Shown here: piece after piece, positions 1 through 13,738 of the stretch | Layout: each line of letters starts with the position of its first letter | How positions within the stretch are numbered: the stretch's first letter is position 1 | Assembly: GCA_018881555.1 (NCBI GenBank) | Contig: JACAXG010000014.1 | Coordinates: 2,827,331-2,891,330, forward strand | Length of the DNA stretch: 64,000 bases | Source: Amblyornis subalaris | Lineage: Eukaryota > Chordata > Aves > Passeriformes > Ptilonorhynchidae | Direction of reading: 5' to 3' | The notes under the pieces: generated by a model | What the model was told of the DNA's origin: nothing | The model's database searches: none | Seen by the model: only the letters and a program-made list of their open reading frames with translations | Translations under genes and position numbers: made by a program

Positions 1-2799
1 CTTGTTTTAGTTTGTAGAAAATAATCTGTGGCGNGGTCAGGGGCTGCACTTTGATTTGGGCTCTTTTTCTCAAGGCCAGGCACACACATCCATCCTCAGT
101 CTTGCAGTTTGAAAGGATTAGAGATGGATCTCTCGGGAGAAGTTAGAATTAATTGAGAGGAAACACTAATCTGCTAAACTGTAAATTTGAAAGTTACTGT
201 TGATGGGAGAAACATTAAAAAAAAGTCTGTATATCACTTGCATTCTCTAAATATTTCAAAGGATAGCAGCTTTGATTTTAGAGTGTGGGGAAGATGATCT
301 GTCAGCTTCTCTAAAATTTGCTTTGTTTCTCAGACAAGAAAGGAGAAAGTCTCGGAGTTTAAAAACAATAATTGAAGTTCGTTAATTTGCAGCTCTTTGC
401 TTTTGCCTTCAAACAATCGCAGTGTAACAGCTCCAGAAGGATGTGTGATAGTCCCCGCAATAACACTTCTAATGAAGTGGTTTGCTCTTGCTATTAATAC
501 ATCTGAAGAAACCTCAGCATAGCTTTCATAAGAGCTTATTGGACTTTTCTATCCATGCCTACAACCCAACATCTGATTATCCCCTTTGTTATTTCCACTA
601 AGAGTGTTTCACGTGGCTTNAAAATTGAGGACAACTTCCCCAGCTGCTTTGCATGGGAAAACTGCCTGGGCTCCCAGTCCCTCGGTTCCACCCACGAGGA
701 TCTCCCTCCTACTTCCAACAATAAAACCCATTTATGTCAGCAGCAGCAAGATGCTGCTTCAATAGAAGTAAAATACCCCTTAAATGAATTTATTTTCTCT
801 TTAGCTTCCAATGCGATTGTAATTTTTTTTTTATAATAAGAGGAAAATCCCGGGTAGGACAAACGGTTTAAATATTTAAATATGGAGATTAAACCAGTTG
901 TTGAAAATTTAGTTAATCTGGGAAAGCCAAGCAGTGAAATGATAAAGAGAATTAGGAAAGACACAGCAAGCAGGAGCAGGGCTTGGAATTAGTGATGCCA
1001 AGCAGCAGAGCTTGGTAAAACACCCTGACTGGGAAGTTTGGTTCTGTGATCAGTGACACCAAACCCTCGGGTGATTTATTCACGGAGGCTTTGCTCAGCT
1101 TTGATGTCAGAGAGAATTTTCCCTTAGTAAGGCCTTCAAGACGAGACCCCAGATGACAAAAGGCACCGGATCAAGGAGGGTGTGATGAGTTAGTGAAATG
1201 CAGAATGTCACTGAAGCTCATCCAAAGTCATTTCCCAGCCCTNGGCCTAGGCTGGGCGCCAAGCAGAGCAGGACCTTGGTTAGGAATGAATCCCAGATTT
1301 TACCAAGTAAAGACAATCTTTTGCTCACTAGATTTATAAAAATCCATATATATTATATATATATAATCTATATATTATAAGGAAAAAAACCAACCCTTCC
1401 CCATGACTAGACTTTACCTGAATATTACAATATTCACAGTGATAAAACTGACATCAGCTCTCTCTTTTCCTTCTCAACCCCAACCACACCAACGAATCTT
1501 CCCTTTTATTGGACTTTAAGCCTCACTCCCAAGCCCCTGGAGAAGAACAGGACCAAAGGCTCCCCAGTCAGGACCATGACGAAGGGTGTGTGCTTTCCCC
1601 TGCAAGGACCTTGTTAACCTGGGCAGGAGCAGTTCTCGTGGGCTTTGTTTTTGGCGTGTGACTGCTGCAATGTGTCAGAGCAGAGAGAAAATGNAACAAA
1701 AAACCCACAGCAAAAAAAGTGGATTTTTTCCCCTCTTTCTNTTCAGGGTTGCTCTCAAGGACAATGGGTTATTAGTGGCCTTTCGCTCTCCAGGGCAGGA
1801 GCTTTTCAGGCTTCAGAAATTTTTACCCTGTCGAGTGAACGCAATCCATTGGATTTCTTTATTACTTTCGTGTTGCTAAGGTCTCCTTCGATTTTTGAGA
1901 AAATAATTAACTGCTACTCGAACCAGGAGAATGAGACTGGAAGCGCGAGAGCAACACAAAGAAATCCTCGGGTAACCCCGGCATAGCATGAACTGATTTT
2001 TTATTTAGCTCCCAGTTCTGAAAAATCGAGGGAAATCATTTTGGATTGGCTTTAACAAAAGCATTTGAAGCCCTTTCGAACTGAAAAGTGAAACCGAAGG
2101 TTTTCTTGTGAAAAGAAAACCTCCACTTGCTCCGGAGGTTGAGCTTCTAAAATCTATGAGACAAAATATGAAATATTTTAAAAGTGAATACATTTCATTT
2201 AGTAAAACTTTAAAATTTTTAGCTTGGAATTTTTTTTTTCCCCCACAAATTTTATCATCATTTTTTGGATTAAAAATCTTATTGAAACTGGTAAAATATT
2301 TATATTAGCAATACCAGTGNATTTATCTCTGTATTTTTGGAAAAGCTATAGGGAANTTTTTTTTTCCTAAGAACAAGCCNGATCAACAAATCAGAANAGC
2401 AACTGTAGAAAAATCATGTTGNTTTCTGTTAGCAACTCTTAGACCTCTCCCACATCNGTGCAACACGGAGGTAGAAAAGCAGCAAGTTCAAGCTATTCAG
2501 GATTCCTCTGCCTTGGTGCATCTCAATTTCCATATAATTTGAAATGCAAAGGGCACACACTGTGATATCCCAAACCAAGGAAAACTAAACCAGACCCCCA
2601 GAAANGCAATCCACGGAGCCACGAGCTCTGAGTTACCGTGCAAGGGCGTTTGGCACACTGGTAATATTAAAATAATATTTCAAAGTTCTTTATGCAACAA
2701 TATCTGTGAGAGTTCCCTGAGAAACCAGAGATGTCAACAGCATTTCAACAGCAGTGGCAAGAGTTTGGCCATTAAATCTGCATAGTCAGGTCATGGGAG
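1..2799. other. Intergenic, no gene seen
   Basis: AT-rich sequence with isolated N bases. The only structured element is an alternating A/T tract at 1,346-1,379. ORFs are all under about 115 codons, contain N positions and resemble no family I know. Confidence 0.7.
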
Positions 2800-2892
2800 G
2801 GTTCCAAAAATGAGCAGATGTGGCACCTTGGTCTTGGTTGGATTTGTTTATCTTGGAGGTCTTTTCCAGCCTTAATGATTCCATGATTCTGG
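2800..2892 (+). mobile_element. CR1 LINE 3'-end relic
   Basis: The stretch ends with the CR1 signature GGAGGTCTTTTCCAGCC followed by AATGATTCCATGATTCT, the octamer-like terminal repeat of CR1. The upstream part (GCAGATGTGGCACCTTGG) matches the segment before it, but the usual ACATGGTTTAGTGG block between them is missing, so this copy carries an internal deletion. It is 5'-truncated like most CR1 insertions. Confidence 0.8.
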
Positions 2893-2933
2893 GGTATGGG
2901 TGACTCAGGAAAAGGCAAAATTCATGNATTTTA

Positions 2934-2947
2934 ATGACAGCTGTCAT
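2934..2947. promoter_or_regulatory. Palindromic TALE-homeodomain site (TGIF/MEIS/PKNOX type)
   Basis: Perfect 14-bp palindrome ATGACAGCTGTCAT. Its 12-bp core TGACAGCTGTCA is the known dimer motif of TALE homeodomain proteins. A consensus AP-1 site TGACTCA lies at 2,901-2,907. Binding is predicted from the motif only. Confidence 0.45.
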
Positions 2948-5900
2948 AGCAAATATCTCTGTTCGTCACAAATATATTTTAACCAAACTACTTTGTAAAT
3001 CATCAGGTAAATTTTTTCTTGCATTTTTTACTGCATAAGCAAGTTTTTGATTGCTCCTGTTGAAAAATCTAATAATCCTGGCTGTATTTGTTGACTTACA
3101 TTTTAAAAGGCTTAAAAATTTGGAAAAATTTCCTTCTTGTTTTGTAAAGGTACCCTTGAGCTGATAGCCTGCAATGAACTTCAAGTAACTAATGGTACAG
3201 CCAGGGAAAATGAGGTGTATTTGTTTTTTCATCTTATTGAAGGGTTTCAAAATGCAACCCACAAGGAATTGATTTAAGTGTCAAAATGGGTATTATAAAA
3301 AATGAAAATGAACTGTCAAAGAATAAATAAAAAGAAGAAAAGATGTGACACATCTATTCAGTCCTTGCTAACACAAGCCAGGGTCACCTGTCCTCAAAGC
3401 AATATTGGTAGAGGTTTATTTAATCATATTTGAAAGTCTTTTGTTCACAAGAAAAATTTTATTTATTTATCTTCTCCAGCTTTTAGCCATTCTTACTGCT
3501 AGGAAACAGAAAGATTGTCCCAATAAACTCCCTTTGGGATTATTTTATCCAGGCAACACAAAACACTTTACTCAGGAAATTATCCTCGAAGTATTTTATT
3601 CCTAATAAATTAAATCCAGACATGTAGAATGTATTTAAACTTTGGAGCAGTGGAGACCATTTGTAAATAGAGGCAATGAAAGCAGAGAGTGTTTGGACTA
3701 TGGTGGAGACACCAAGGGGCAGCTTGGGAGAGAATGTGCCAGAATTACNCAGCAATTTTGTCAGCAGTGACCAGGAGTGCTTATGGGAGGACTCTGCTGA
3801 AACTTCCTGAACCAAAGTGTTCTCCAAAATAACCTTGGCATGAAGGAAAAAAGAGCAATGGCCTGTCATTAATTATGGATAAACACAAAGAGGATCCAGC
3901 TTTGTGCAAAACCAAATAGTTTCAAAAGGAAAGGAAAGAAGGAAAGAAGGCTGCTNCGTCAGCAAATATGGCCCTTGCTTTACCTTTTGGGTAAATAATG
4001 AGGTTATTGGGGATGGAATGAAATGGTCAAGGGCTCAAACGCCAGCNGGTCAGCAAAGTTTAAAATCAGAACCACTGNGTGGGGTGATCTGCTGTAAATG
4101 GGATGTGAAAAGTGTTAGCCAAAGGCTCGGTGTGCAGAGTGACATCACACACCAGCATATGACATAATAAGAGCTGAGTGGGAGCAACTGTTTTCAATAT
4201 TGAGGAAAAAATTATTTCATAGCAATGCAGCTGGTCCAGCACACTGAAATGTCATTTTTTTAACTCAATCACAGTGCTAAACTGTTCTGTTGCCACAGAC
4301 AGACAACAATTCGATATAGAAAATGATGTTTAAAAATGCTAAACTGCACATTTGAAAGAATTCTGTGTCAGAACAAAGGTTATCATGCTTTGTGAGAGAT
4401 AACACGATGGCAGGCCCAGGGCAGTGGGCACTGCGTGGTGTCACCTGGTACAAATGTCACGAGAGAATAAAAGGTGAAGTAAGTGTATTCTATAAGAGAT
4501 AGATCCTGATTTTTTATATTTTAATATAAAAAACCTTGCTCATGTTCTTCATCTTTGTTCTTCCAGCACTCTGCTTTAGATCAAACTCATGGTAGAGCTT
4601 TGTGAAAAAAATATTTCATGAAAATATTTCTATCCCCACTCCTTCTAACAGGGAATTTTTAACCCAAATTCTCTTCTTTCTAGATAAAAATAAACGTGCT
4701 TGGGTACAGCTGGTGGTATTACATAAATTAGTACTGTAATAATAATTATCAATGAATTATCATCTCTTCAACATTCTTAGCAATGTGAATAATGAAGTAT
4801 AATGGTGTGTTGTGCTGAGATGGTATAATTGTGTTGGAAGCTCGCAGCTAAATCAGATTATCAATAAAGAAAAAGAGAATGAAGCTATGGTGATCCACAC
4901 AAGCTGCAAATTAGCCCCAAAATGGTTTCTTTATGATGTACATGATCAGAAGGGTTCTAGGCAGGAGAAATTTCCATCCAAAGTAGACTTTTCTCACAAA
5001 AATTGACATTTATGTCGTACAGAGGTTGATATCNGTACCTGTAAATCAGTGGCTTTTAGCTGCTGACACGCATTCTGAAATTCCCGAGCAACAGAAAATA
5101 TTTACTTTAGTGACAGCTCAGTGAACCATCTTTTTAGGCTAAATTTTTACCAGATAAACTGGAATAGGGCAGTGTNAACAACAAAACACTCTTAGCACTT
5201 CTGGCCTTCCACTGTTGCTGTTTGCCTCAATCTCTCTTTTGCTCTTCAGCTCTGATGTGTGTCTGCTTAGTGTGGGCATTCCCNGGAACTTTGGGAAGTA
5301 CCAAACACTTTTTGGCTTGTTCACCAGCAACATTACCACGAAATCTTGTCGAATTCCTGGCACTTTCTAAATGCTTGCCTTTAAAACAAAGAAAAGCAAT
5401 CAATCATACCTGCAGGAGCTTTTCCACCACTTAAAGTGCAAGTGTCAAACTTGGGGCATTCCCACATGGAAATAGCTCTCCTAAATGATCGCTGAGCTGC
5501 TGCAAGGAATGGGACACGTGACAAACTCAGGGAAGAGTCTNTCAGGGAGCAATGGGACAGATTGCTCCAGTGTGGTGTTCACCCGTGGTAAACCTGTAGG
5601 AGATGGAAAACAAGAGTGTGTTTGCTCCTGACGTCTCCATGGGCTCACAGGTTCCTGGGATGTGACAACACTGGAACAAAGACTTGGTGAAAGTGTTGTA
5701 TTGACATAAATTATGACACAGGTGACAAAAATTTATTCTACTGCAGCTTTCAAACATACAAAGCAGAAGTTTTTAACCTTCTAAAAATTTAAGGATTTCA
5801 CTGTCTNTTTTAACAAGCAAAACAAGCAAATGCCATTGGTTCATTTTACCACTTTTATTTATTTTTTCCTCGATAATTAAGGATCTTTATTAGTAGTGCT

Positions 5901-8900
5901 ACTGAAACCAGGTTTAAGAACCTGACTCAGCCCTCACCTAGGCCAGCCCACTTCACCCTTTGGGCACCTCCTTGGAGATCCTGATGTCCAGAATGGCTCA
6001 CAGGTTCTCTGGACTTTATCTACATATTCTTATTTGCACCCAGGCAATTCTCCACCACCAAATACTATTAGAAACGGTAAATACAAGCTCTGAGTAAACT
6101 GCTGGGTTATAATTTTCCCCAGAGTGCTGAAATCAGCACCAAGCCCACCCCGACTGCAGCAGAGCTCCAAGCCCATAAACCCACATACAACACAGCTCCA
6201 GGAGGGCTGGGTTTAACATGCTGGCTATAACTGCCTGGTAGCAGATAAATATTAAATATTAATATTTTTATTAACTGAGAGTTNGGAAAATAATCTAATT
6301 AGCGCCCTAATAAAGAAAAATATTTGCCAAGGAATTAATCCCACCTTGCCATAGTTCACTCCATTGGTTTTGACATCTTCATNGGAAGGAGCTGCCTCTG
6401 CATCCCACTCTGGGCACCATTAAATGCAATTAGCTGGGGGGAAACAGCTGGTGTTGTATCATTTGCTATGACCAAGACAGAGATGTGATTACCAAGCTTT
6501 TTGTTATAAATATTCTCAAGACAAATTCTGATTGTTCTGGAAGTGAGTGGGCTCCAGAAAGAAAGTGTTGGGAAAAGTGTTCTGCCCAGGATGGAGACAG
6601 GGAGGGATTTCTCCACTCTCTGCTGGCTTTAGGCCACCCCTTGAGCTTGCTCATGGCTCAGGGTCTTCACAGCAACTGCAAGGGGCTCGATGGGAGCTGG
6701 AAATAATGATTGCAGAAAGGCAAGATAAAAAGGAAATGTATTTTCCATGTTGCTTATCTGGGCCTTGGTTGCAAACAGAAAACTTGCATGGTCATGTCTC
6801 AGAGAATAACACAGCAAACAACAGGGAAACAAAGGGATGAGGTTTTGCCAGCCCATCCTGTGCAAGTTAGCAGGGTTCTTTCCTGGTATAGACACTAAAG
6901 TCAATTTTCCAGACTGGTTTTAAGACACCCAAGTGATGAGATACCCCCGGGGGATTTTTTTTTTATGATGCTGCTTTACCTCCTGTCCTGATGTTCAACC
7001 TTCATTTTTCTTTTTCTTACTCTTCATGAAATTACCCCAGGTTATGAAATTAAGCACATTNTATCATTTAATTGCTCTCTTCTCTGACTCTGCAGCTTAA
7101 AAAGCAGGAAAAAAAACCCCAGCAAAACAGAACTAACAGATGTTGTAGTCGAAATAAAGCAATGCTAATTATTTATACTTTATGAAAAAAAATTCCCATT
7201 TGTAAGTTTAATGCCACACCACATCTAAATATTGATAATAATGGAATATAGAACCTTCATAGTCTTTAGGCATAATAGGTTTGCCTTCACATTGCTTTTT
7301 TTTTTTTTTCATAAGAAGAAAATGAGTGGCAGATTTTAAATGAGCTGTTTGAGTTTATCAATTCTCCCTCTTGCAGAGGGAGGAGTCAAAGTCCTTGGCC
7401 ACTTTGCCCTAAATCTCACCTTCCTCTTTGTGATGCTCCAAACCAATCCATAGCTGTGNGAATCCGTGTCAAACTCAACATGTCACGACCGAAGATGTGC
7501 TTNTGCTTCTGATTGCCAGAGGAGAACAATAAAACCCAAACACCTCTAAAGCCCCCAGGCAAAACCTGGAGTGAGTGATGTTAGATGAAGATGAGTTTAA
7601 ACAAAACCAAAACGTTTGTGTGAGATGACAGCGAAGATCCAAGGAATTACCTTCCTTGCCAGGCTGTAAAATTAAGGGGAAAGAAGCAGCCATAAAGCAC
7701 CGAGGTGGTTTCATTTCTGCACCACTTTGTAGAGCTTTTAAGCCGCACACCTTTGCTCCGTCCCTCCCCAGCACGCCTGCTGCCAAAGATAGAACATGAT
7801 TTAAATTTCCTCCAGGCTCCCCAGCCTTTCAGCATCCCTGATAGCAGTGCAAGAGCAATCCTCACCTTCTGCCTCCTGCATTTTCTCAGTCTCCTCAGTG
7901 GCTCATATTCGTGTTTTCCCAATAATGAAGGCTCGCTGCTGATAAAACTCTTACATATTTAAATGACATTTTCAAGCAAATGCAGTCTCCTCTTCTAAAC
8001 TTCCAGTCAAGACAAGCAAAAAAGAGCCCAATTTAAAGGAGCTATCAACCAGATGGGTGAAATATGTTCTCTGTGTGCCTGTGCTGAAANGAGAGGAGAT
8101 ATAAAGCAGCATGAATTGGGCTTCTAAAACGTCTTAATGCAGTCTCTTCACTGTCCTTTTGCTTTCATAATACTTGAAAAATGTTGGGTTTTTTTTTTTT
8201 CCTCTGGAGTAAAAAGTCTGGCTGGAAGTCAAGCCTCCCTNCAATCTCAGCTGGCGAGTCCTGGGAATTTTCAGTGCTGTGAAAGCTCTTCTTGACAAAT
8301 TTTGCCTTTGAATTGCCAAAACCACCTCGTTCCCAGGTGAAACCCAGGCTTCGGAAAAGGGATTCATTCAGGCAGAACTTTGTGTCTACGCTCAAACACC
8401 CAAATAAAAGCTGTAATTTAGTNTCATGCTGATGTCCTCTTCAGGCCTTAACGAGAGCACTCAATGAGCNGCCTCAGGGCTTCCGAGGAGCGCAAATTGA
8501 GGCAATCATTTCCCAAAAAATGTTGGCTCAAAAGCTTGGATTGCTTGGTGGAACCAGAGCTCTCCGTAAAGCTGGCTCACTCCTAGGGCTGGAGGGAGGT
8601 AAAAGCACGTTATCAAGGCAAAGCTGACGACGAGGTTTTTGATGGAGAACCCACAGGACAAATCGTTTCCAGNGGGAGCTCATCCTGAACGGTTCCCCTC
8701 AGGAAAACCTGTGGGTTTCTGCTGTGTGGTGTCTCACACTGGTTGGGAATGCTGGGAAGAAGAAGCAATCAGGGGGGACCNGGGTTGCTTCACTCAGTCC
8801 TTCAGGGTCTCTCTCAGAACAGAGAAAGAGCAAAGATTATTATGTGAGGCACAAAAAGAAAAGATGGAATGATCAGAGTCTTCTCCACATCGTTTTCTGT

Positions 8901-11103
8901 ACAACCATCCAGTCCATAAAGGAGTATGGAAGAATTTTTTTCCCCTTAAAATCCCAAAAATACCCTTGGTCCAAGAGCCCAATATCTTCTCTACATCCAT
9001 AGAATGCTGCCTGACATAAATAATATTCCTAAACCTCACCAAGCCTGGAGTTCTGATGCAGGGCTTTTCCCGCATCCNTGGATATAAAGCAAACATGCTG
9101 GAAGCAGAGGGAGCACGCCCAAGGCTCCTTGCACTGGTTTTAGCCCGAGATAAACGACAGGAGAATCAGGCCAAGCGAGGAAGAACAGAGAGGGCAAAGC
9201 ACAAGCTGGCTCCAGGGAGCAGGGAGGGCAAAAGGAGCTCAAAAATAACACTGAAAAGTGGTTTTCTCTCCTTTCCTCTCCCTGCCGCTGCACACACCAA
9301 CGAAAAAAGGCTCCCAGGGGATGGTCAGAGGAAGATTATTGTGGAAAGTTCACAGTGTTTTAAAATGCATTTTATTTCACCCACATTCCTCTGAGAGACT
9401 GGGGAAAAAGGGAGAGGAGAGGAGATAAAATGGCACGGGGAATAAAATATTAACATACACACAACATGTCAGAAGCACAAATGACGGAATATTTGATATT
9501 TGACTGTTTTGAGCTTTGTGATTCCCCAAAAGCATTTCATTTTTGAATGAATTAATTAAATGCACATTAATAGCTTTCACTCACATCAGATTTTAAAGCA
9601 TTTTAACAACTTGGGAGAGAGGAATCACCAATAATTACATGGTGGTGTAAACAGGAACTTCCCTATCTTTCACTGGTTTTCCGACATGTCACTATTTCTC
9701 ATTAGAAACTTTAGGGAAACATTCAACTGGATTCCTGGAACTATCACCACAGGTATTATTTTTTACTTGCCTTTGCAAAGTATTAAAAAACATATCAATA
9801 AATAATAGTGGTTGCTGAGGAAGACTGTGTCTGTGGCACAGGAAACTTTCCAGAGAACATAAATTAATGTAATTTAAAATTATGATTTTGTATGTGCTGC
9901 TCATTTCTACATGCTTTTTCATGTATCAAGCTATGAAGCAGTGAAATTCACTTTAATTTTCCACTTCTCTGGGATGCAATGACAAGCTTAGGCTGATTCA
10001 GCAGACTAGAAATAATTTTGACACTTGCAGTTACCAGATGAGGTTTAATATAGGAATTCAAGCTGTCATGGGAAATCTGCAAGTGTTTGCAGATTCATGA
10101 GTTTATCCATAAATGTTTAAGAATTTGCAAGTATTAGAGGCCCATTTTCAAATAAAATTAAAAAAAAGAAAAAGAAGACAAAGAAGGAAAGAATACATTT
10201 TANGCATTTTGGGAATTTAACATAACATGTAGAGCTAAAAAAGAATTCTGCTCACTGATAATAAAGCTGAGACCCAGAAGAAGCTTTATTAGACATATTC
10301 CTGGTTTTCTGTTCAGATTAATGATTACATCTCCCTGTGAAGTTGTATCCATGGCCATTACATTCTGTCCCTACAACATTGCCCCAGGTGGATCTGCTTC
10401 GTTAAACCCTTGAGAAAATCCCAGATTGGGGTTTTGGAGAAAAAATTGCCAAATGGGGAAACNAGGATAAAGAATTTGAGATTCTGAGCCCTGGCCCTAG
10501 AGCCACAGCATCTTAGTGGGANCCAGAAGTAGCCAGAAACATATGGGAAGCTACTCCTACTTTCATCTTTTCCAAGATTTTCTCTAGGATCTGTTATCCA
10601 TGCATCAGCCTGTGGTCCCCAGTGGGACCAGGTGGCTGTTTCTCACAAACATGAGATGAATGATATTATCTAAAGCTATATAAATAAAAAGAAAATAACC
10701 ACCACCATTTAAATATCTCCATTCCTGATCAAAAGCCTGGCTTAGAACAATCAGGTCAAGCTCAAAGTTTTGCTTAACCTTGTCAATGGACTTTAGAATT
10801 ATAGAAATAAGTGGCTTAAAGCTCCTGCAAAACATTCCCATCATGAGATGGCACGTACAGGATTTAAGTCATAAGATCATTTTCTTTCCCAATTAATCAA
10901 TTTTTAATAAGGTTTTTAAACAAAGGTGGTCTTAATGCCCAGAAAACCTGTTTGCAAATGCTTCACGAGTAGCAAAAAATATGGGGGATGTCTGGCAAAG
11001 GTGAAAGCAGCAACACTGGCTCAGTGTTTTATATTTCATCTACATTTTCTTTTTTTTTTTGGTGTTTATACAGTGCTACAACTCACACGTCTCAAGCACT
11101 CAG

Positions 11104-11463
11104 CGCGAATCATTTCTCTCCCACCACTGAGCTGTTCCCATTCATCATCCGCATCGCCCTCTCCTCCAGCAGGCAAAAAAATAAAGAACGTTTAAAAAAA
11201 TTCACGGCCGCGCCGAACGACTGTTNTTTCACGCTCTTGAAAAGAAGGAAAAAGCCTGTTTGCTGTGTCCACAGAGAGCAGGAGGAGAGGAACTGAGATT
11301 AAATCACAGGGAAGATGATTCTGCTGGGGCGTTATGGAATTTTTTTGTGGTGCAGGAGGTTGTAGGTCTGCAGCACTGCGCGGATAAGCTCGATAAACGA
11401 GGAAGGATGTTTGGTTGATCAGGTCTTGGGGAAGAGAGAGGGACTCAGTGACTCTTGATCGCG
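11104..11463. other. Local CpG-rich patch
   Basis: I count 18 CpG dinucleotides in about 360 bp, for example in CACGGCCGCGCCGAACGA near 11,203, while the flanks are AT-rich with few CpG. It is too short and not G+C-rich enough to be called a classic CpG island by eye. No exon or initiation signal was recognised beside it. Confidence 0.5.
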
Positions 11464-11571
11464 TGACATTTTCTTAAATGGTGTCCTTGAGCACAGTATT
11501 TTTCCCCATATCTGATGCCAAATTACCTCGAGGAAGCTGGAAGGTTTGTAGACAGAAAGGTCCAGTTTGTC

Positions 11572-11589
11572 AAAAAAAAAAAAAAAAAA
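11572..11589 (+). repeat. A18 homopolymer
   Basis: Uninterrupted run of 18 adenines. No upstream retroposed gene body was recognised, so I treat it as a simple repeat rather than a processed-pseudogene tail. Confidence 0.9.
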
Positions 11590-12829
11590 GAGGCACTAAA
11601 AAAGGAAAACCTCAAAACCCCTGATTTTGAGACCTAGATACAAAATAATATTTTGAATTTTTTCTTATCACTTTGCTAAGGTATTCTGTCCCTCTCTATT
11701 TAAATTTGTGAAAGACAGGACTGATAAAGTCTGCTAATTTTAAGATGTCAACTTAAATCTTAGGTATTCAATAAATTGTTGTCTATAAGCCACGAGAGCT
11801 TTTACACGGACAAAATACTATGTTCCTTAAAACGCACTCTATATTTTTTTTATATTATTACATTTGGATAATTTTAGAACTGCAGAATGATTGCCAATGA
11901 AGAGTTTTGCCCTAGGCGAGGTGAACAAGGTGGAAAGGTGTCCAAAATCCTCAGAGGGTGGTGAGTTCTACCCTACTTTTCCCTTTGAGTGGCTCCCCTT
12001 TGCCGAGCACGGCTCCTGCTCCCGAGGTTTGTGGCGTGAGCCGTTTTTGGCAGGGGCTGGAAGGGAAGCAGGATGCACATGAGACACGAGGTCCTTTGCA
12101 ATCAATAATTCTCCTATCGATCTCAGGCGGTTCATGTTTTATTTACAGGTGCAGTAGCAAACGTGTCAGGAACCATTTGAGAAGGCACAGACTGAAATCA
12201 AGCTAAAGTAGCTCCGGTCTTACGGAGTCTATTTTTCCACATCCAGTCACTGTTCCCATTTGCACTGTTCCTCAAGCATTAAAAATGAAAGAGGGGAAAA
12301 GATGAACCAAGTAATATCCCACGAAGAAATGACCCACTACAAACTGAGATTGAGCACAATGAAATCTTTAATTTGTTGGTGTTTTACTCAAGAAGCAGAA
12401 AAAGTGTGTGAGGCAATCCCAGAAAGGCCAGAGATGATGTGAGCAAAGTGTTCCAAGTTTCATCCACCAAAACATGAAATACAGGAGATCTATCAGTGAC
12501 TTGCTCCATGGAGGAACATCCAGCTTTATGGTGAATTAGGAATGCTGAACACGGATAATTAGGAGGTTCATTCTGCTAAATTGTTTTAATTATTCTTGGC
12601 AGAGACAGAACCATCCTATAAGAGTTATTTATGAATTTTTTTTAATTAATTGAAGAATTTAAATGAAGCACTTGAAACAATAGTGCACTTGATTAAATAT
12701 GCACAGTGCAGTTGGCAGCTGAACCCTGGAGCTGAAACTGTGGTCGTCCAACCTGGATGGCTTCCATACTTTTCCCGAGCAGGAATTTTAAACATGTAAT
12801 GCATTTGTGCTCATAAATTCCATAGAATC

Positions 12830-12910
12830 ACGAAAGGGTTTGGGTTTGAAGGCACTTTAAAGATCATCTCCTTCCAAAGCTCTGCCACGGGCAGGGAACA
12901 TTCCACCAGA
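12830..12910 (-). mobile_element. CR1 LINE 3'-end relic
   Basis: Reverse-complement CR1 3' end: CATAGAATCACGAAAGGGTT, then TTTAAAGATCATCTCCTTCC, then GCCACGGGCAGGGAACATTC. Several differences from the usual CR1 3' end indicate an old copy. Confidence 0.85.
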
Positions 12911-13628
12911 AGGATTTCACTTGGTGATGCTTTGCTTAAAGGTCTCAAACCAAATCAAGTCTCTGATCCACTGATAAATTCCTGGAAACCCCATACATGT
13001 TACAGATGAGATTTTTAAGGAGCACCCAGCATTTGCCTTGGTCTCTTTCCAATCCAAATGAAAAACCAATTGATTATGATGGGAACAGAATTAGGACCAA
13101 GGATGGACTGACACGAGTGTTGAGGAGTTTTATGACAAAAATATTTATATCTTAGAACAAGAAGCCCTAATTTTGAAGGCCTCTTGACCTTATTCAGCAT
13201 AATTTCTTGTCCAGGGAATTGTCTAAACTATGAATTCTCAGATCCACTATTTTCAGTGTATAGCTACAAATAATCAAGATTTGAATCCCAGCCAGCCAGG
13301 TTGCCTCATACAACCTCACAACCCCCTTTTCTCTAAACCAAAATAATCCCTTTATTAGTGGGGATACAAAATTAGAGAAAAGCAATTCCATCGCTAAAGA
13401 GCTTAAAAGCTAAATAAAAGTATTCCCTATGATTTCTATCCCCCTTCAAATAGTTCAAAAATGTTGTTATTCAAAACCTGCAGAAATAATTTAGAGTGGA
13501 ATTTTGCCTTGCAAGACGCTGCAGGGCAGTGCAGGGTGCAAAGCTTGCAAGGAGAGAGGACTTTGAGACCCCAGAAAAAAACGTTGATAGGAAATTTTGG
13601 GGTTTGGTTGTTTAAGGTTAAACAGAGC

Positions 13629-13738
13629 AGAAAAGAATAGAGAGAGTAGAAAATAGAAATTGAAAATAGAATACGGAATAGAATAGCAATTAGAATAGAA
13701 GAGGAGAAGAAAAGAGGAGAATAGAGAAAATAAAATAG
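13629..13738 (+). repeat. Purine-rich AATAG-type microsatellite
   Basis: About 110 bp built from imperfect GAATAGA / AGAAAATAG units with almost no pyrimidines except T. Units have diverged, so it is an old or interrupted array. Confidence 0.8.

Larger units (their letters stand above)
2948..12829. other. Intergenic, no gene seen
   Basis: About 9.9 kb without a supportable exon. It contains homopolymer runs (T-run near 7,296; A18 at 11,572-11,589), a CpG-rich patch (11,104-11,463) and scattered single N bases up to 11,226. The ORFs present are short and resemble no known family. Confidence 0.65.
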
